Source of the DNA: Roseibaca sp. Y0-43
GTDB lineage: Bacteria > Pseudomonadota > Alphaproteobacteria > Rhodobacterales > Rhodobacteraceae
NCBI RefSeq assembly: GCF_020667835.1
Contig: NZ_JAFMPR010000003.1
Span: 124,001-188,000, forward strand
DNA length: 64,000 nt
Direction of reading: 5' to 3'
Shown: positions 35,323 to 44,498 of the stretch, piece after piece
Numbering within the stretch: the first letter of the stretch is position 1
How the letters are laid out: each line of letters starts with the position of its first letter
Position numbers and translations under genes: made by a program
Notes under the pieces: generated by a model
Told to the model about the DNA's origin: nothing
Databases searched by the model: none
Seen by the model: only the letters and a program-made list of their open reading frames with translations

Positions 35323-36675
35323 ATGACCAAAATCGCTTTCATCGGGGCGGGATCGACCGTCTTCATGAAAAACCTGATCGGCGATGCGCTGCTGCGTCCC
35401 GCCTTGGCCGATGCGCATATCGCGCTGATGGATATCGACCGCGCGCGGCTGGACGAAAGTGCGCTTGTGGCGCGCAAGCTTGTGGCGTCGCTGGGCACGG
35501 GTGCCAGCGTGACCGCCACCACCGACCGGCGCGCGGCGCTGGATGGGGCGGATTTCGTGATCCTTGCCTTCCAAATCGGCGGCTACAAGCCCTGCACGGT
35601 CACGGATTTCGACATTCCCAAGTCTTACGGCCTGCGCCAGACCATTGCCGATACCTTGGGCATTGGCGGCATCATGCGCGGTCTGCGCACCGTGCCGCAT
35701 ATCTGGGCCGTGGCCGAAGACATGCGCCAGCTTTGCCCGAATGCGCTTTTGATGAATTACGTCAACCCCATGGCCATCAACACATGGGCGCTGACCGCGC
35801 GCTACCCTGACATTGCCCAAGTGGGCCTGTGCCATTCGGTGCAAGGCACGGCGTTCGAGCTTGCGCGCGATCTGGGGCTGGACGTGGCCGATTTGCGCTA
35901 TCGCGCGGCGGGCATCAACCACATGGCCTTTTACCTGTCGCTGGAGGCGCGCGAGGGCGACGGCTGGCGCGACCTTTATCCCGCCTTGCGCGAAGGCTAT
36001 CAAGCGGGCCGTATACCGCTCGAAAGCCATTGGAACCCGCGTTGTCCGAACCTTGTGCGCTACGAAGTGATGCAACATTTCGGGCATTTCGTGACCGAAA
36101 GCTCTGAGCATTTTGCCGAATACGTTCCGTGGTTCATCAAATCGCACCGCCCCGACCTGATAGAGCAGTTCCGCATCCCGCTGGATGAATACCCCAAACG
36201 CTGCGAGGAACAGATCGCCGCTTGGGGCGCGCAGGCCGAGGCGCTGAAAACCGCGCCCCGGATCGAGCACAAGGCATCGAACGAATATGCCGCGACGATC
36301 ATGGACAGTATCGTGACCGGCACGCCCTCGGTGATCTATGGCAACGTGGCCAATGACGGTTTTATCCCGCAACTGCCCCAAGGTGCAGCGGTCGAAGTGC
36401 CCACGCTGGTCGATGCCAACGGCTTGCAGCCCACCGTGGTCAGCGGTCTGCCGCCGCATCTGGTGGCGCTGATGCGTACGAACCTGAACGTGCAGGAACT
36501 GACCGTGCAGGCGCTGCTGCATCAGAACCGCGAGCACATTTACCACGCCGCCTATCTGGACCCGCACACCGCCGCCGAATTGGACCTGCGCCAGATCCGC
36601 GCGCTGGTCGATGACCTGCTGGCCGCCCATGGCGACTGGATGCCAGACTGGTGCCGCACAAAGCGCGCGGCCTGA
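35323..36675 (+). CDS. melA: Glycoside hydrolase family 4, probable alpha-galactosidase
   Basis: NAD+- and Mn2+-dependent glycosidase working through a redox elimination mechanism. The product is 450 residues with no signal peptide, so it acts on imported sugar in the cytoplasm. The Rossmann motif FIGAGSTVF is at residues 6-14, and the metal ligands are probably Cys170 (LCHSVQGT) and His200 (GINHMAF). CHSVQGT is typical of the alpha-galactosidase/alpha-glucosidase branch. A galactoside is preferred from the neighbouring genes; alpha-glucosides or galacturonides cannot be excluded. Confidence 0.85.
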   Translation: MTKIAFIGAGSTVFMKNLIGDALLRPALADAHIALMDIDRARLDESALVARKLVASLGTGASVTATTDRRAALDGADFVILAFQIGGYKPCTVTDFDIPKSYGLRQTIADTLGIGGIMRGLRTVPHIWAVAEDMRQLCPNALLMNYVNPMAINTWALTARYPDIAQVGLCHSVQGTAFELARDLGLDVADLRYRAAGINHMAFYLSLEAREGDGWRDLYPALREGYQAGRIPLESHWNPRCPNLVRYEVMQHFGHFVTESSEHFAEYVPWFIKSHRPDLIEQFRIPLDEYPKRCEEQIAAWGAQAEALKTAPRIEHKASNEYAATIMDSIVTGTPSVIYGNVANDGFIPQLPQGAAVEVPTLVDANGLQPTVVSGLPPHLVALMRTNLNVQELTVQALLHQNREHIYHAAYLDPHTAAELDLRQIRALVDDLLAAHGDWMPDWCRTKRAA

Positions 36676-36677
36676 TC

Positions 36678-36696
36678 TTCATCTTGCCAAAAATAC
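36678..36696 (-). repeat. Dispersed repeat, tail-only copy D
   Basis: TTCATCTTGCCAAAAATAC is the complement of the conserved tail (GATATTT...CAAGATGAA) of the repeat at 19979, 22847 and 46510, without its two hairpins. It lies directly after the GH4 stop. Confidence 0.55.
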
Positions 36697-36735
36697 TCTC
36701 AATCCAACACAGGCCCCGAAGGACCACCGCCCGAC

Positions 36736-38445
36736 ATGAAGAAACCCCGCCGCTCTGCCGCCTGGTATGGCAAACTGGACAAGGACGGCTTCATCCACCG
36801 TTCCTGGATGAAGAACCAGGGCTTTCCCGACCACGCGTTCGATGGCCGCCCGATTATCGGCATCTGCAACACATGGTCGGAACTGACGCCCTGCAATAGC
36901 GGGCTGCGGGTGTTGGCCGAAGCGGTCAAACGAGGGGTCTGGGAAGCGGGGGGCTTTCCGGTCGAATTTCCTGTCACGTCCTTGGGCGAAACGCAGATGA
37001 AGCCCACGGCGATGCTTTTTCGCAACCTGCTTGCGATGGATGTGGAAGAATGCATCCGCGCTTACGGCATTGACGGGGTCGTGTTGCTGGGCGGCTGCGA
37101 CAAGACCACGCCGGGGCAGGTGATGGGCGCGGCCTCTGTCGATATTCCCAGCATTGTTGTCAGCTCCGGCCCCATGCTGAACGGCAAATGGCGCGGGCGC
37201 GACATTGGGTCGGGCACCGATGTGTGGAAGTTTTCCGAAGCGGTGCGCGCGGGCGACATGACGCTGCAGGATTTCATGGCGGCGGAATCGGGCATGTCAC
37301 GCTCGGCGGGCGTGTGCATGACCATGGGCACCGCCAGCACGATGGCGTCACTGGTCGAGGCGATGGGGCTCGCCCTGCCCACCAACGCAGCCCTGCCCGC
37401 GGTCGATGCGCGACGCACGGCGCTGGCGCATCACACGGGCCGCCGCATTGTCGAGATGGTCGAGGAAGACCTGAAGCCGTCCGACATTCTGACGCGCGAG
37501 AGCTTCGAGAACGCCATCCTGACCAACGCTGCCGTGGGCGGGTCCACCAATGCCGTGGTGCACTTGCTGGCGATTGCGGGGCGTGTGGGGGTGGACCTGT
37601 CGCTGTCGGACATCGAACTGGGGCGCGATATTCCTCTGTTGGTCAACTGTATGCCCTCGGGCAAATACCTGATGGAGGATTTCGCCTATGCGGGCGGTGT
37701 GCCTGCGGTTCTGGCGCAAATCCGTGACCATCTGCGACCCGCGCAGACCGTTCTGGGCCGCGATATTGCCACCTATGCCGAAGGGGCAGAGATCTTCAAC
37801 GAGGACGTCATCCGCCCGCTGTCGAACCCGGTGAAACCTGCGGCGGGCCTGCGGGTGCTGCGCGGCAACCTTGCGCCCGATGGGGCCATCGTGAAGCCAT
37901 CCGCCGCGACCGATGCGCTGCTGGAACACGAAGGCCCGGCCTATGTGTTCGAGACGATCGAGCAGCTAAAGGCCGAAATCGACCGCGATGACCTGCCCGT
38001 GACGCCCGACACCGTGCTGGTGCTGAAAGGCTGCGGCCCGAAGGGCTATCCGGGTATGCCAGAGGTCGGCAACATGCCGATCCCGGCCAAGCTGGTCCGT
38101 GAAGGCGTGCGCGATATGGTCCGCGTGTCGGACGCGCGCATGTCGGGCACAGCGTTCGGCACCGTGGTTCTGCATGTCGCACCAGAGGCGCAGGCGGGCG
38201 GCCCCTTGGCCTTGGTCAAAACCGGCGACCGCATTCGCGTGTCGGCCAGCCGGGGCGAGTTGACGCTGCTGGTGGATGACGCGGAACTGGCCGCGCGCCG
38301 TGCCACATGGGCACCTGAGCCGCCGCATTACACGCGCGGCTATGCGAAGCTTTATGTCGACCATGTGCTGCAAGCCGACAAAGGCGCCGATCTGGATTTC
38401 CTTGTCGGCAAGGACACGCGGCCCGTTACCCGAGAGAGCCATTGA
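36736..38445 (+). CDS. IlvD/Edd family sugar-acid dehydratase (galactonate/arabinonate type)
   Basis: Iron-sulfur dehydratase that converts a sugar acid to its 2-keto-3-deoxy form. The product is 569 residues. The cluster cysteines are Cys53 (ELTPCN), Cys121 (GGCDKTTP) and Cys194 (CMTMGTAST), the three-Cys pattern of the [2Fe-2S] branch. The Rhizobium L-arabinonate dehydratase of this branch also uses D-galactonate. Since dgoK and dgoA follow, D-galactonate is the likely substrate, replacing the unrelated enolase-family DgoD. It is not the branched-chain amino acid enzyme IlvD. It overlaps the SDR gene by 4 bases. Confidence 0.85.
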   Translation: MKKPRRSAAWYGKLDKDGFIHRSWMKNQGFPDHAFDGRPIIGICNTWSELTPCNSGLRVLAEAVKRGVWEAGGFPVEFPVTSLGETQMKPTAMLFRNLLAMDVEECIRAYGIDGVVLLGGCDKTTPGQVMGAASVDIPSIVVSSGPMLNGKWRGRDIGSGTDVWKFSEAVRAGDMTLQDFMAAESGMSRSAGVCMTMGTASTMASLVEAMGLALPTNAALPAVDARRTALAHHTGRRIVEMVEEDLKPSDILTRESFENAILTNAAVGGSTNAVVHLLAIAGRVGVDLSLSDIELGRDIPLLVNCMPSGKYLMEDFAYAGGVPAVLAQIRDHLRPAQTVLGRDIATYAEGAEIFNEDVIRPLSNPVKPAAGLRVLRGNLAPDGAIVKPSAATDALLEHEGPAYVFETIEQLKAEIDRDDLPVTPDTVLVLKGCGPKGYPGMPEVGNMPIPAKLVREGVRDMVRVSDARMSGTAFGTVVLHVAPEAQAGGPLALVKTGDRIRVSASRGELTLLVDDAELAARRATWAPEPPHYTRGYAKLYVDHVLQADKGADLDFLVGKDTRPVTRESH

Positions 38446-39212
38446 TGACCCTACCCACCTATCCCGACCTAAACGGCGCGTCCGTTTTCATCACCGGCGG
38501 CGGGTCCGGCATTGGCGCGGGGCTGACCGAGGCCTTTCTGCGCCAAGGCGCGCGGGTGGCGTTTGTCCAACGCTCGGACGCCACCGCCTTTTGTGAAGAG
38601 ATGCAGCAAAAAACCGGCAACCGACCGTTGTTCCTGCCCTGTGACATTACCGACCGCACGGCGCTTGTGGCTGCGATTGCGCAGGCGGCAGAAGCGCATG
38701 GCCCGGTGTCGGTGCTGGTGAACAATGCCGCCAATGACCAGCGCCACAAGTTGGAGGATGTGACCGAAGACTTCCTCGATTGGTCGCTGGCGATCAATTT
38801 CAAAGCCTATATCTACGCCACGCAAGCCGTGGTGCCGGCCATGCGCGCGGCGGGGCGGGGGTCGATCATCAACATCACCTCGATCAGCTACATGATGGGG
38901 AACGCGGGCTACCCGGTCTATACCGCCGCCAATTCGGCGCTGAACGGGCTGACCCGCAGCTTGGCGCGCGAATTCGGCCCCGACCGCATTCGCGTGAACG
39001 CGCTGGCACCCGGTTGGGTGATGACGCCCAAACAATTGGAGCGATGGGTCACGCCCGAAGGGCTGGCAGAGCATATGAAACGCCAATGCCTGCCCGACAC
39101 GCTCTCGCCCGAGGACATTGCCGGGGGCGTGTTGTTCCTTGCATCCGACAGCAGCCGCGCGATGACAGGCCAAGCGCTGGTCATTGACGGCGGTGTGGTG
39201 GTGACGGGATGA
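38442..39212 (+). CDS. SDR sugar dehydrogenase, probable D-galactose 1-dehydrogenase, with altered active site
   Basis: Short-chain dehydrogenase of 256 residues, similar in sequence to Caulobacter D-xylose 1-dehydrogenase (shared TGGGSGIGAGL cofactor loop and NNAxNDxRHKLxDVT stretch). In this operon it would oxidise D-galactose to galactonolactone. Catalytic Asn119, Ser147 and Tyr160 are in place, but the usual YxxxK lysine is Asn164 (codon AAT at 38931-38933). That lysine normally lowers the Tyr pKa, so activity may be reduced, altered or supported by another residue. It overlaps its neighbours on both sides by 4 bases. Confidence 0.8.
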   Translation: MMTLPTYPDLNGASVFITGGGSGIGAGLTEAFLRQGARVAFVQRSDATAFCEEMQQKTGNRPLFLPCDITDRTALVAAIAQAAEAHGPVSVLVNNAANDQRHKLEDVTEDFLDWSLAINFKAYIYATQAVVPAMRAAGRGSIINITSISYMMGNAGYPVYTAANSALNGLTRSLAREFGPDRIRVNALAPGWVMTPKQLERWVTPEGLAEHMKRQCLPDTLSPEDIAGGVLFLASDSSRAMTGQALVIDGGVVVTG

Positions 39213-40129
39213 GCGGGCTTGCAGAAACCCCGGACTGGATCGCGCTGGATTGGGGCGGCACGCATTTGCGCGCTTGGGCGATGGTGGGCGACAAGCCCGT
39301 CGCGCATCTGGCCAATGATTGCGGCACAGGTGGGTTGTCGCGCGACGGGTTCGGCCCTGCGCTGGTCGCGCTGGTGGGTGACTGGCTGAAAGATGACCGC
39401 TGCATTCCCGCCTATGCCTGCGGGATGCTGGGCAGCCGCCAAGGCTGGGTCGAGGCACCCTATCGCGCCGTGCCCTGCGCGCCCTTGGGCGGCGGTCTTG
39501 TGACCGCCCCGCAGAGCGACCCGCGCCTGTCTGTGCATGTCGTGCCGGGCCTGAAACAGGCCCGCCCCGCCGATGTCATGCGCGGCGAGGAAACGCAGAT
39601 CGCGGGCTTTCTGGCGCTGAACCCCGGTTGGGACGGCGTCATCTGCCTGCCCGGCACCCATAGCAAATGGGTGCATGTCAGCGCGGGCGAGGTGGTCAGT
39701 TTCCAGACCTTCCTGACGGGTGAGAGCTTCGCGCTTTTGTCGGAACACTCGGTGCTGCGGCATGGCATGTCGGGCTGGGACGAAGCTGGTTTCGATGCGG
39801 GTTTGGCGCAAGGACTGGACCGCCCGGACCGCTTGCTGGCCCGCCTTTTCACCCTGCGCGCCGAGGGGTTGCTGGAGGGCTTGGACCCCGCCACCGCCCG
39901 CGCGCGCCTGTCGGGGCTGCTGATCGGGGCCGAGTTGGCGGCGGCGAAACCCTATTGGCTGGGCCAGCGCGTGGCGGTCTTGGGTGCGGGCGATCTGGCC
40001 GCGCTTTACGCCCGCGCGCTGGACGGGCTGTCGGTGCCCGTATCCGCCCACACGGCAGATGCCGCGACCTTGGCCGGGTTGGCCGCGGCGCGTGCCGCCC
40101 ATGTAACGGAGGCACCATGCGCGAAATAA
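39209..40129 (+). CDS. dgoK: 2-dehydro-3-deoxygalactonokinase
   Basis: Phosphorylates 2-keto-3-deoxygalactonate to the 6-phosphate, the fourth step of the De Ley-Doudoroff pathway. The product is 306 residues of the DgoK family: N-terminal [12 protein letters not shown] phosphate loop, [21 protein letters not shown], and LPGTHSKWV. It overlaps the SDR gene by 4 bases and dgoA by 13, so the pathway genes are tightly coupled. Confidence 0.93.
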   Translation: MSGLAETPDWIALDWGGTHLRAWAMVGDKPVAHLANDCGTGGLSRDGFGPALVALVGDWLKDDRCIPAYACGMLGSRQGWVEAPYRAVPCAPLGGGLVTAPQSDPRLSVHVVPGLKQARPADVMRGEETQIAGFLALNPGWDGVICLPGTHSKWVHVSAGEVVSFQTFLTGESFALLSEHSVLRHGMSGWDEAGFDAGLAQGLDRPDRLLARLFTLRAEGLLEGLDPATARARLSGLLIGAELAAAKPYWLGQRVAVLGAGDLAALYARALDGLSVPVSAHTADAATLAGLAAARAAHVTEAPCAK

Positions 40130-40716
40130 TCGCCATCCTGCGCGGCATCACCCCGCCAGAGGCTTTGGCCGTGACCGAAGCCCTGATCGACGCAGGCATC
40201 ACCAAGATAGAGGTTCCGCTGAACTCTCCAGACCCGTTGGACAGCATTGCAGCGATGGTCGATGCCTTCGGCGCGCAGGCGCAGATCGGCGCGGGCACGG
40301 TGCTGGAAGTGGCGCAGGTTGCCCAAGTGGCCGCGACCGGCGCGCGGCTGGTCGTGTCACCCGATTGCCATGCACCCGTCATCGCGGCGACCAAGGCAGC
40401 GGGGATGTTGTCTTATCCCGGTATCTTCACCCCGTCCGAAGCCTTTGCCGCGATCCGCGCGGGCGCATCGGGGCTAAAGCTGTTCCCGGCCTTCAAGATG
40501 GGCACGGACGGGTTGCGCGCCATGCGCGCGGTGCTGCCGCCCGATATGCCGGTCTATGCCGTGGGCGGCGTTGGCCCGGATGACTTCGCCCAGTGGCGCG
40601 CGGCAGGGGCGGCGGGCTTTGGCCTTGGCACGGCGCTTTATGCACCGGGGATGTCGGCCGCAGTGGTCGGCGCGCGGGCGCGTGACGCGGTCGCAGCGTG
40701 GGACGCCAGCGCATGA
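40117..40716 (+). CDS. dgoA: 2-dehydro-3-deoxy-6-phosphogalactonate aldolase
   Basis: Splits 2-keto-3-deoxy-6-phosphogalactonate into pyruvate and glyceraldehyde-3-phosphate. From the ATG at 40117 the product is 199 residues, a class I aldolase of the KDPG/KDPGal family: catalytic Glu32 (KIEVPLNSP), the GAGTVL motif, and Schiff-base Lys121 (GLKLFPAFK). VPLNSP rather than the TLRTP-type sequence of KDPG aldolases supports the galactonate specificity. It starts inside dgoK. Confidence 0.93.
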   Translation: MREIIAILRGITPPEALAVTEALIDAGITKIEVPLNSPDPLDSIAAMVDAFGAQAQIGAGTVLEVAQVAQVAATGARLVVSPDCHAPVIAATKAAGMLSYPGIFTPSEAFAAIRAGASGLKLFPAFKMGTDGLRAMRAVLPPDMPVYAVGGVGPDDFAQWRAAGAAGFGLGTALYAPGMSAAVVGARARDAVAAWDASA

Positions 40717-41549
40717 CGCCCATCAACGCTATTCGATGCGAGCTGGGCGAAGGTGCCTTTTGGCACCCCGAGCGGCAGGAGTTTTTCTGGTTCGACATCA
40801 CAGGCCGCAAGCTGCATTCGCTGGGCCGGTCCTGGGCGTTCGACGAAATGTCCTCTGCCATGGGTTGGGTCAGCCGCGACGAAGTGGTGATCGCCACGGA
40901 AACCCGGCTGATGCTGTTCGACCTTGCCACAGGCGAGGGCCGCACGCTGTGTGCTTTGGAGGCGGATAACCCCGTCACCCGCTCGAATGACGGGCGCGCG
41001 GACCCGCAGGGCGGGTTCTGGATCGGCACGATGGGGAAGCGGGCCGAAAAGGGCGCGGGCGCGATCTGGCGCTATTACAAGGGCGAATTGCGGTGCCTGT
41101 TTCCCGGCATCACCATCCCGAACGCGATCTGTTTCGCGCCCGATGGGCAAAGCGCGTGCTTTACAGATACACCCACCCGCCGCGTGATGCGCGTGGCGCT
41201 GGGCGCGGATGGCTGGCCGGATGCCGAGCCACAAGTCTGGCTGGACCTGAATGCGGATGGCTTGAACCCCGATGGCGCGGTCTTTGCCGCCGATGGCAGC
41301 TTCTGGGTCGCGCAATGGGGGGCCGGGCGCGTGGCGGGTTATGGGCCGGATGGTAGTTTTCTGGGTGCTGTCGAATTTCCCGCGCCGCATACGTCCTGCC
41401 CGGCCTTTGGCGGCGCGGGGCTGGACCGGCTGTTTTGTACCACGGCGCGCGAGGGGCGGCAAAACCCCCATGATCTGGACGGTGCAGCCTTCGCCACGCC
41501 CGCACCCGTGCGGGGACTGGCAGAGCACAAGGTGCGCCTTGACCATTGA
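40713..41549 (+). CDS. SMP-30/gluconolactonase family lactonase, probable galactonolactonase
   Basis: Six-bladed beta-propeller lactonase that would open D-galactonolactone to galactonate. From the ATG at 40713, overlapping the dgoA stop, it has 278 residues. Metal-ligand regions typical of the family are visible: the Glu in [11 protein letters not shown], the [16 protein letters not shown] loop, [13 protein letters not shown], and [16 protein letters not shown]. Most SMP-30 members share these, so the galactose role comes from the operon. Confidence 0.88.
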   Translation: MTPINAIRCELGEGAFWHPERQEFFWFDITGRKLHSLGRSWAFDEMSSAMGWVSRDEVVIATETRLMLFDLATGEGRTLCALEADNPVTRSNDGRADPQGGFWIGTMGKRAEKGAGAIWRYYKGELRCLFPGITIPNAICFAPDGQSACFTDTPTRRVMRVALGADGWPDAEPQVWLDLNADGLNPDGAVFAADGSFWVAQWGAGRVAGYGPDGSFLGAVEFPAPHTSCPAFGGAGLDRLFCTTAREGRQNPHDLDGAAFATPAPVRGLAEHKVRLDH

Positions 41550-42531
41550 GCCTTGGGGCCAGATGCCCGACGGGCAGTTGGTGCACCGCCTGCACCTGTC
41601 GGGCGGGGGTATAACCGCGCATGTGCTGACGCTGGGCGCAATCGTGCAGGATTTGCGGTTGGATGGTGTGGCCTATCCGCTGGTGCTGGGGGCAGGCCAG
41701 CTTGCGCCCTATCTGGGGCCGATGCGGTATTTCGGGGCCACCGTGGGGCGGTTCGCCAACCGTATCGCGGGCGGGCGCTTCACGTTGAACGGGGTAACGC
41801 ATGATCTTTCGCGCAACACGCCCGGTGGCCACTGCCTGCATGGCGGCACGCGTGGGGCGTCCGATCGTATTTGGGCGATCGAGGATCATGCGCCGGATCG
41901 TGCCACGCTTAGCCTGACCCTTCCCGACGGCGACATGGGCTTTCCGGGGCGGATGGAGGTGGTGTTGCAGGTAGCACTGGCCGAGGGCGCGATCAGTTTC
42001 GACTACAGCGCGACGACCGATGCCGACACCCCGTGCAGCCTGTCGCATCATGGCTATTTCGTGCTGGATGACAGCGGGTCGATTGCCGAGCATCGCTTGC
42101 GGGTGGCCGCAGAGCGGTATCTGCCCGTCGACGCCAGCACGCTGCCCACCGGCGAAATCGCCCCTGTGGCCGATACGCCTTTCGACTTTCGCAGCCCCCG
42201 CAGCTTGAGCGGCGTGGCGCTGGACCACAACTTTTGCCTGACGGGCAAGCGCGTCCCGCTGCGCCCGGTGGCATGGCTGGACAGCCCGCGCAGCGGTCTG
42301 GCAATGCAGGTTGCCACCACCGAATCGGGCCTGCAGGTTTACACCGCCAACCACCTGCCAGAGCAGGGCGTGACCGACCACAAGGGGCGCCCTTACGCGC
42401 GCCATGCCGGGATCGCGCTGGAGGCGCAGGCCTGGCCCGACGCCCCGAACCGCCCCGATTTTCCCGATGCCACCCTGCGCGTGGGCGAGACCTATCGCCA
42501 TGTCACGCGCTACAGTTTCCACCGCCTATGA
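41539..42531 (+). CDS. galM: Aldose 1-epimerase (galactose mutarotase)
   Basis: Interconverts alpha and beta anomers of galactose after glycosidase release, supplying the anomer the dehydrogenase needs. The likely start is the TTG at 41539 with AAGG 6 bases upstream (330 residues, [12 protein letters not shown]); an ATG at 41563 would give 322. Motifs: VGRFANRIAGGRF, NTPGGHCLHGG (catalytic His region), the LSHHGYFVLDDSG His, and the late Glu region HAGIALEAQAWPDAPN. It overlaps the lactonase by 11 bases. Confidence 0.9.
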   Translation: MTIEPWGQMPDGQLVHRLHLSGGGITAHVLTLGAIVQDLRLDGVAYPLVLGAGQLAPYLGPMRYFGATVGRFANRIAGGRFTLNGVTHDLSRNTPGGHCLHGGTRGASDRIWAIEDHAPDRATLSLTLPDGDMGFPGRMEVVLQVALAEGAISFDYSATTDADTPCSLSHHGYFVLDDSGSIAEHRLRVAAERYLPVDASTLPTGEIAPVADTPFDFRSPRSLSGVALDHNFCLTGKRVPLRPVAWLDSPRSGLAMQVATTESGLQVYTANHLPEQGVTDHKGRPYARHAGIALEAQAWPDAPNRPDFPDATLRVGETYRHVTRYSFHRL

Positions 42532-42542
42532 CGGAGCTGACC

Positions 42543-44447
42543 ATGACCCGCAGCCTTGGTGTCTGCTACTACCCCGAACACTGGCCTGAAGCACAATGGC
42601 CCGAGGACGCCGCGCGTATGGTGGCGAGCGGTCTGACATGGGTGCGCATCGGCGAATTCGCGTGGTCGCGGCTGGAACCGGAACCGGGCAAGCTACAATT
42701 CGACTGGCTGGACCGCGCGATAGACGTGTTGGGCGGCGCGGGGCTGAAGGTCGTCCTTGGCACCCCCACCGCCACACCCCCGCGCTGGATGCTGGACCGC
42801 CACCCCGACATGCTGGCGGTGGATGCCTTGGGAAACCCGCGCAAATTCGGCTCGCGCCGGCATTACTGCTTCAGCCACCCCGGCTATCTGGCCGAGTGCA
42901 AGCGCATCGTCACGCTTCTGGCAGAGCGCTACGGCGCGCACCCGAATGTGGCCGCGTGGCAGACGGATAATGAATATGGGTGTCACGACACGATCCTTAG
43001 CTATTCCGACGCCGCGCGCGCGGCGTTCCGCGATTGGCTGGCGCAGACATACCAAAGCCCCGATGCGCTGAACCGCGCGTGGGGCAATGTGTTCTGGTCG
43101 ATGGACTATGCCAGTTTCGACCAGATCGACCTGCCGAACCTGACCGTGACCGAACCGAACCCCGCGCATGTCATGGCGTTCCGGCGCTTTTCGTCCGATC
43201 AGGTCGTGGCGTTCAACCGCGCGCAAGTGGACATCCTGCGCCGCCATACGCGCGCCCCGATTGCGCATAACTACATGGGCCGGACTACGGAATTCGACCA
43301 TTACGCGGTGGGCGCCGATCTGGATATCGCGTCTTGGGACAGCTACCCGATCGGCTTTCTGTCCGACCGGCTGGAAGCGTCGGACGCGCATAAGGCGGCG
43401 TTCCTGCGCCAAGGCGATCCCGATTTTCAGGCGTTCCATCATGACTTGTATCGCGCGGTCGGGCGCGGGCGCTGGTGGGTTATGGAACAACAACCCGGCC
43501 CGGTGAATTGGGCGCCCTACAACCCCGCGCCCTTGCCGGGCATGGTGCGGCTCTGGACGTGGGAGGCCTTTGCCCATGGGGCAGAGGCGGTTCTTTATTT
43601 CCGCTGGCGGCAAGCGCCGTTCGGGCAGGAACAAATGCACGCAGGCCTTCTGCGCCCCGACAGCGCCCCCGCGCCGGGGCTGGCAGAGGCCACGGCGGTT
43701 GCCCGCGAATTGGCCGATGCGCCCTGCACGCAATCCGCCCCCGCCGATGTGGCGCTTGTCTTCGATTATGCCAGCGCATGGGCGTGGGACACGCAACCCC
43801 AAGGCGCGGATTTCGATTATTTCCGTCTGTGTTTCGCGTGGTATCGGGCGTTGCGGCGGCTGGGGCTGAATATCGACATTCTGCCGCCTGACACGGCCGA
43901 TCTGTCGGGGCGCAAGCTGGTGCTGGCACCGGGGCTGTTTACCTTGCCCGATGTCTTGCGCGCGGCGCTGCCAAGCTGTCCCGGCACCGTGGTGCTTGGC
44001 CCACGGACCAATTCGCGGCGGCCCGATTTCAGCATTCCGCCCGATCTGGGGCCATCTCTGCCGGGGCTGGATATTCGTGTCGCGCGCGCCGAAAGCCTGC
44101 CGCCGGGCTGCCGGGTGCCCTTGGCGAATGGCGGCCATTTCGTGCATTGGGCCGAAGAGCTGGAGGGTAGCGCAGAGGTCGCGCTGGCCCGCGCGGACGG
44201 GCGCGCGGCGATGGTGCACGCAGGCGGGCTGCACTATTTGGGGGGCTGGCCAGAGGATGACACGCTTGTCGCGCTGTTGCGCGATCTGTGCCACGCGCAG
44301 GGGGTCGCGACGCTTGATCTGCCGCCCGCCTTGCGCACTCGGTCAGACGGAGAGTCGCGCTTCTGGTTCAACCACGGGGCGGTGCCGTTGGACTGGGATG
44401 GACAGGTTCTGCCGCCTGCATCCGTCACCCGCGTGCCAAGCGTTTGA
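42543..44447 (+). CDS. Beta-galactosidase, glycoside hydrolase family 42
   Basis: Retaining beta-galactosidase, 634 residues, no signal peptide, hence cytoplasmic. The start chosen is the ATG at 42543 (MTRSLGVCYYPEHWP), with GGAG 6 bases upstream; an ATG at 42528 overlapping the galM stop adds 5 residues. The acid/base is Glu144 (QTDNEYGC) and the nucleophile Glu315 (VMEQQPGPVNW), very near the positions in the Thermus enzyme. A beta-galactosidase trimerisation domain and a small C-terminal domain follow. It broadens the operon to beta-galactosides. Confidence 0.94.
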   Translation: MTRSLGVCYYPEHWPEAQWPEDAARMVASGLTWVRIGEFAWSRLEPEPGKLQFDWLDRAIDVLGGAGLKVVLGTPTATPPRWMLDRHPDMLAVDALGNPRKFGSRRHYCFSHPGYLAECKRIVTLLAERYGAHPNVAAWQTDNEYGCHDTILSYSDAARAAFRDWLAQTYQSPDALNRAWGNVFWSMDYASFDQIDLPNLTVTEPNPAHVMAFRRFSSDQVVAFNRAQVDILRRHTRAPIAHNYMGRTTEFDHYAVGADLDIASWDSYPIGFLSDRLEASDAHKAAFLRQGDPDFQAFHHDLYRAVGRGRWWVMEQQPGPVNWAPYNPAPLPGMVRLWTWEAFAHGAEAVLYFRWRQAPFGQEQMHAGLLRPDSAPAPGLAEATAVARELADAPCTQSAPADVALVFDYASAWAWDTQPQGADFDYFRLCFAWYRALRRLGLNIDILPPDTADLSGRKLVLAPGLFTLPDVLRAALPSCPGTVVLGPRTNSRRPDFSIPPDLGPSLPGLDIRVARAESLPPGCRVPLANGGHFVHWAEELEGSAEVALARADGRAAMVHAGGLHYLGGWPEDDTLVALLRDLCHAQGVATLDLPPALRTRSDGESRFWFNHGAVPLDWDGQVLPPASVTRVPSV

Positions 44448-44498
44448 CAAGCCCGCGCGAAGGCGGTTTTGATGCGCGTCACATCAGGGGGGGATGAG

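Noticed and set aside
42693-44294. 533-codon open frame opposite the GH42 gene
   Set aside because: Antisense shadow of a gene with both catalytic glutamates in place.
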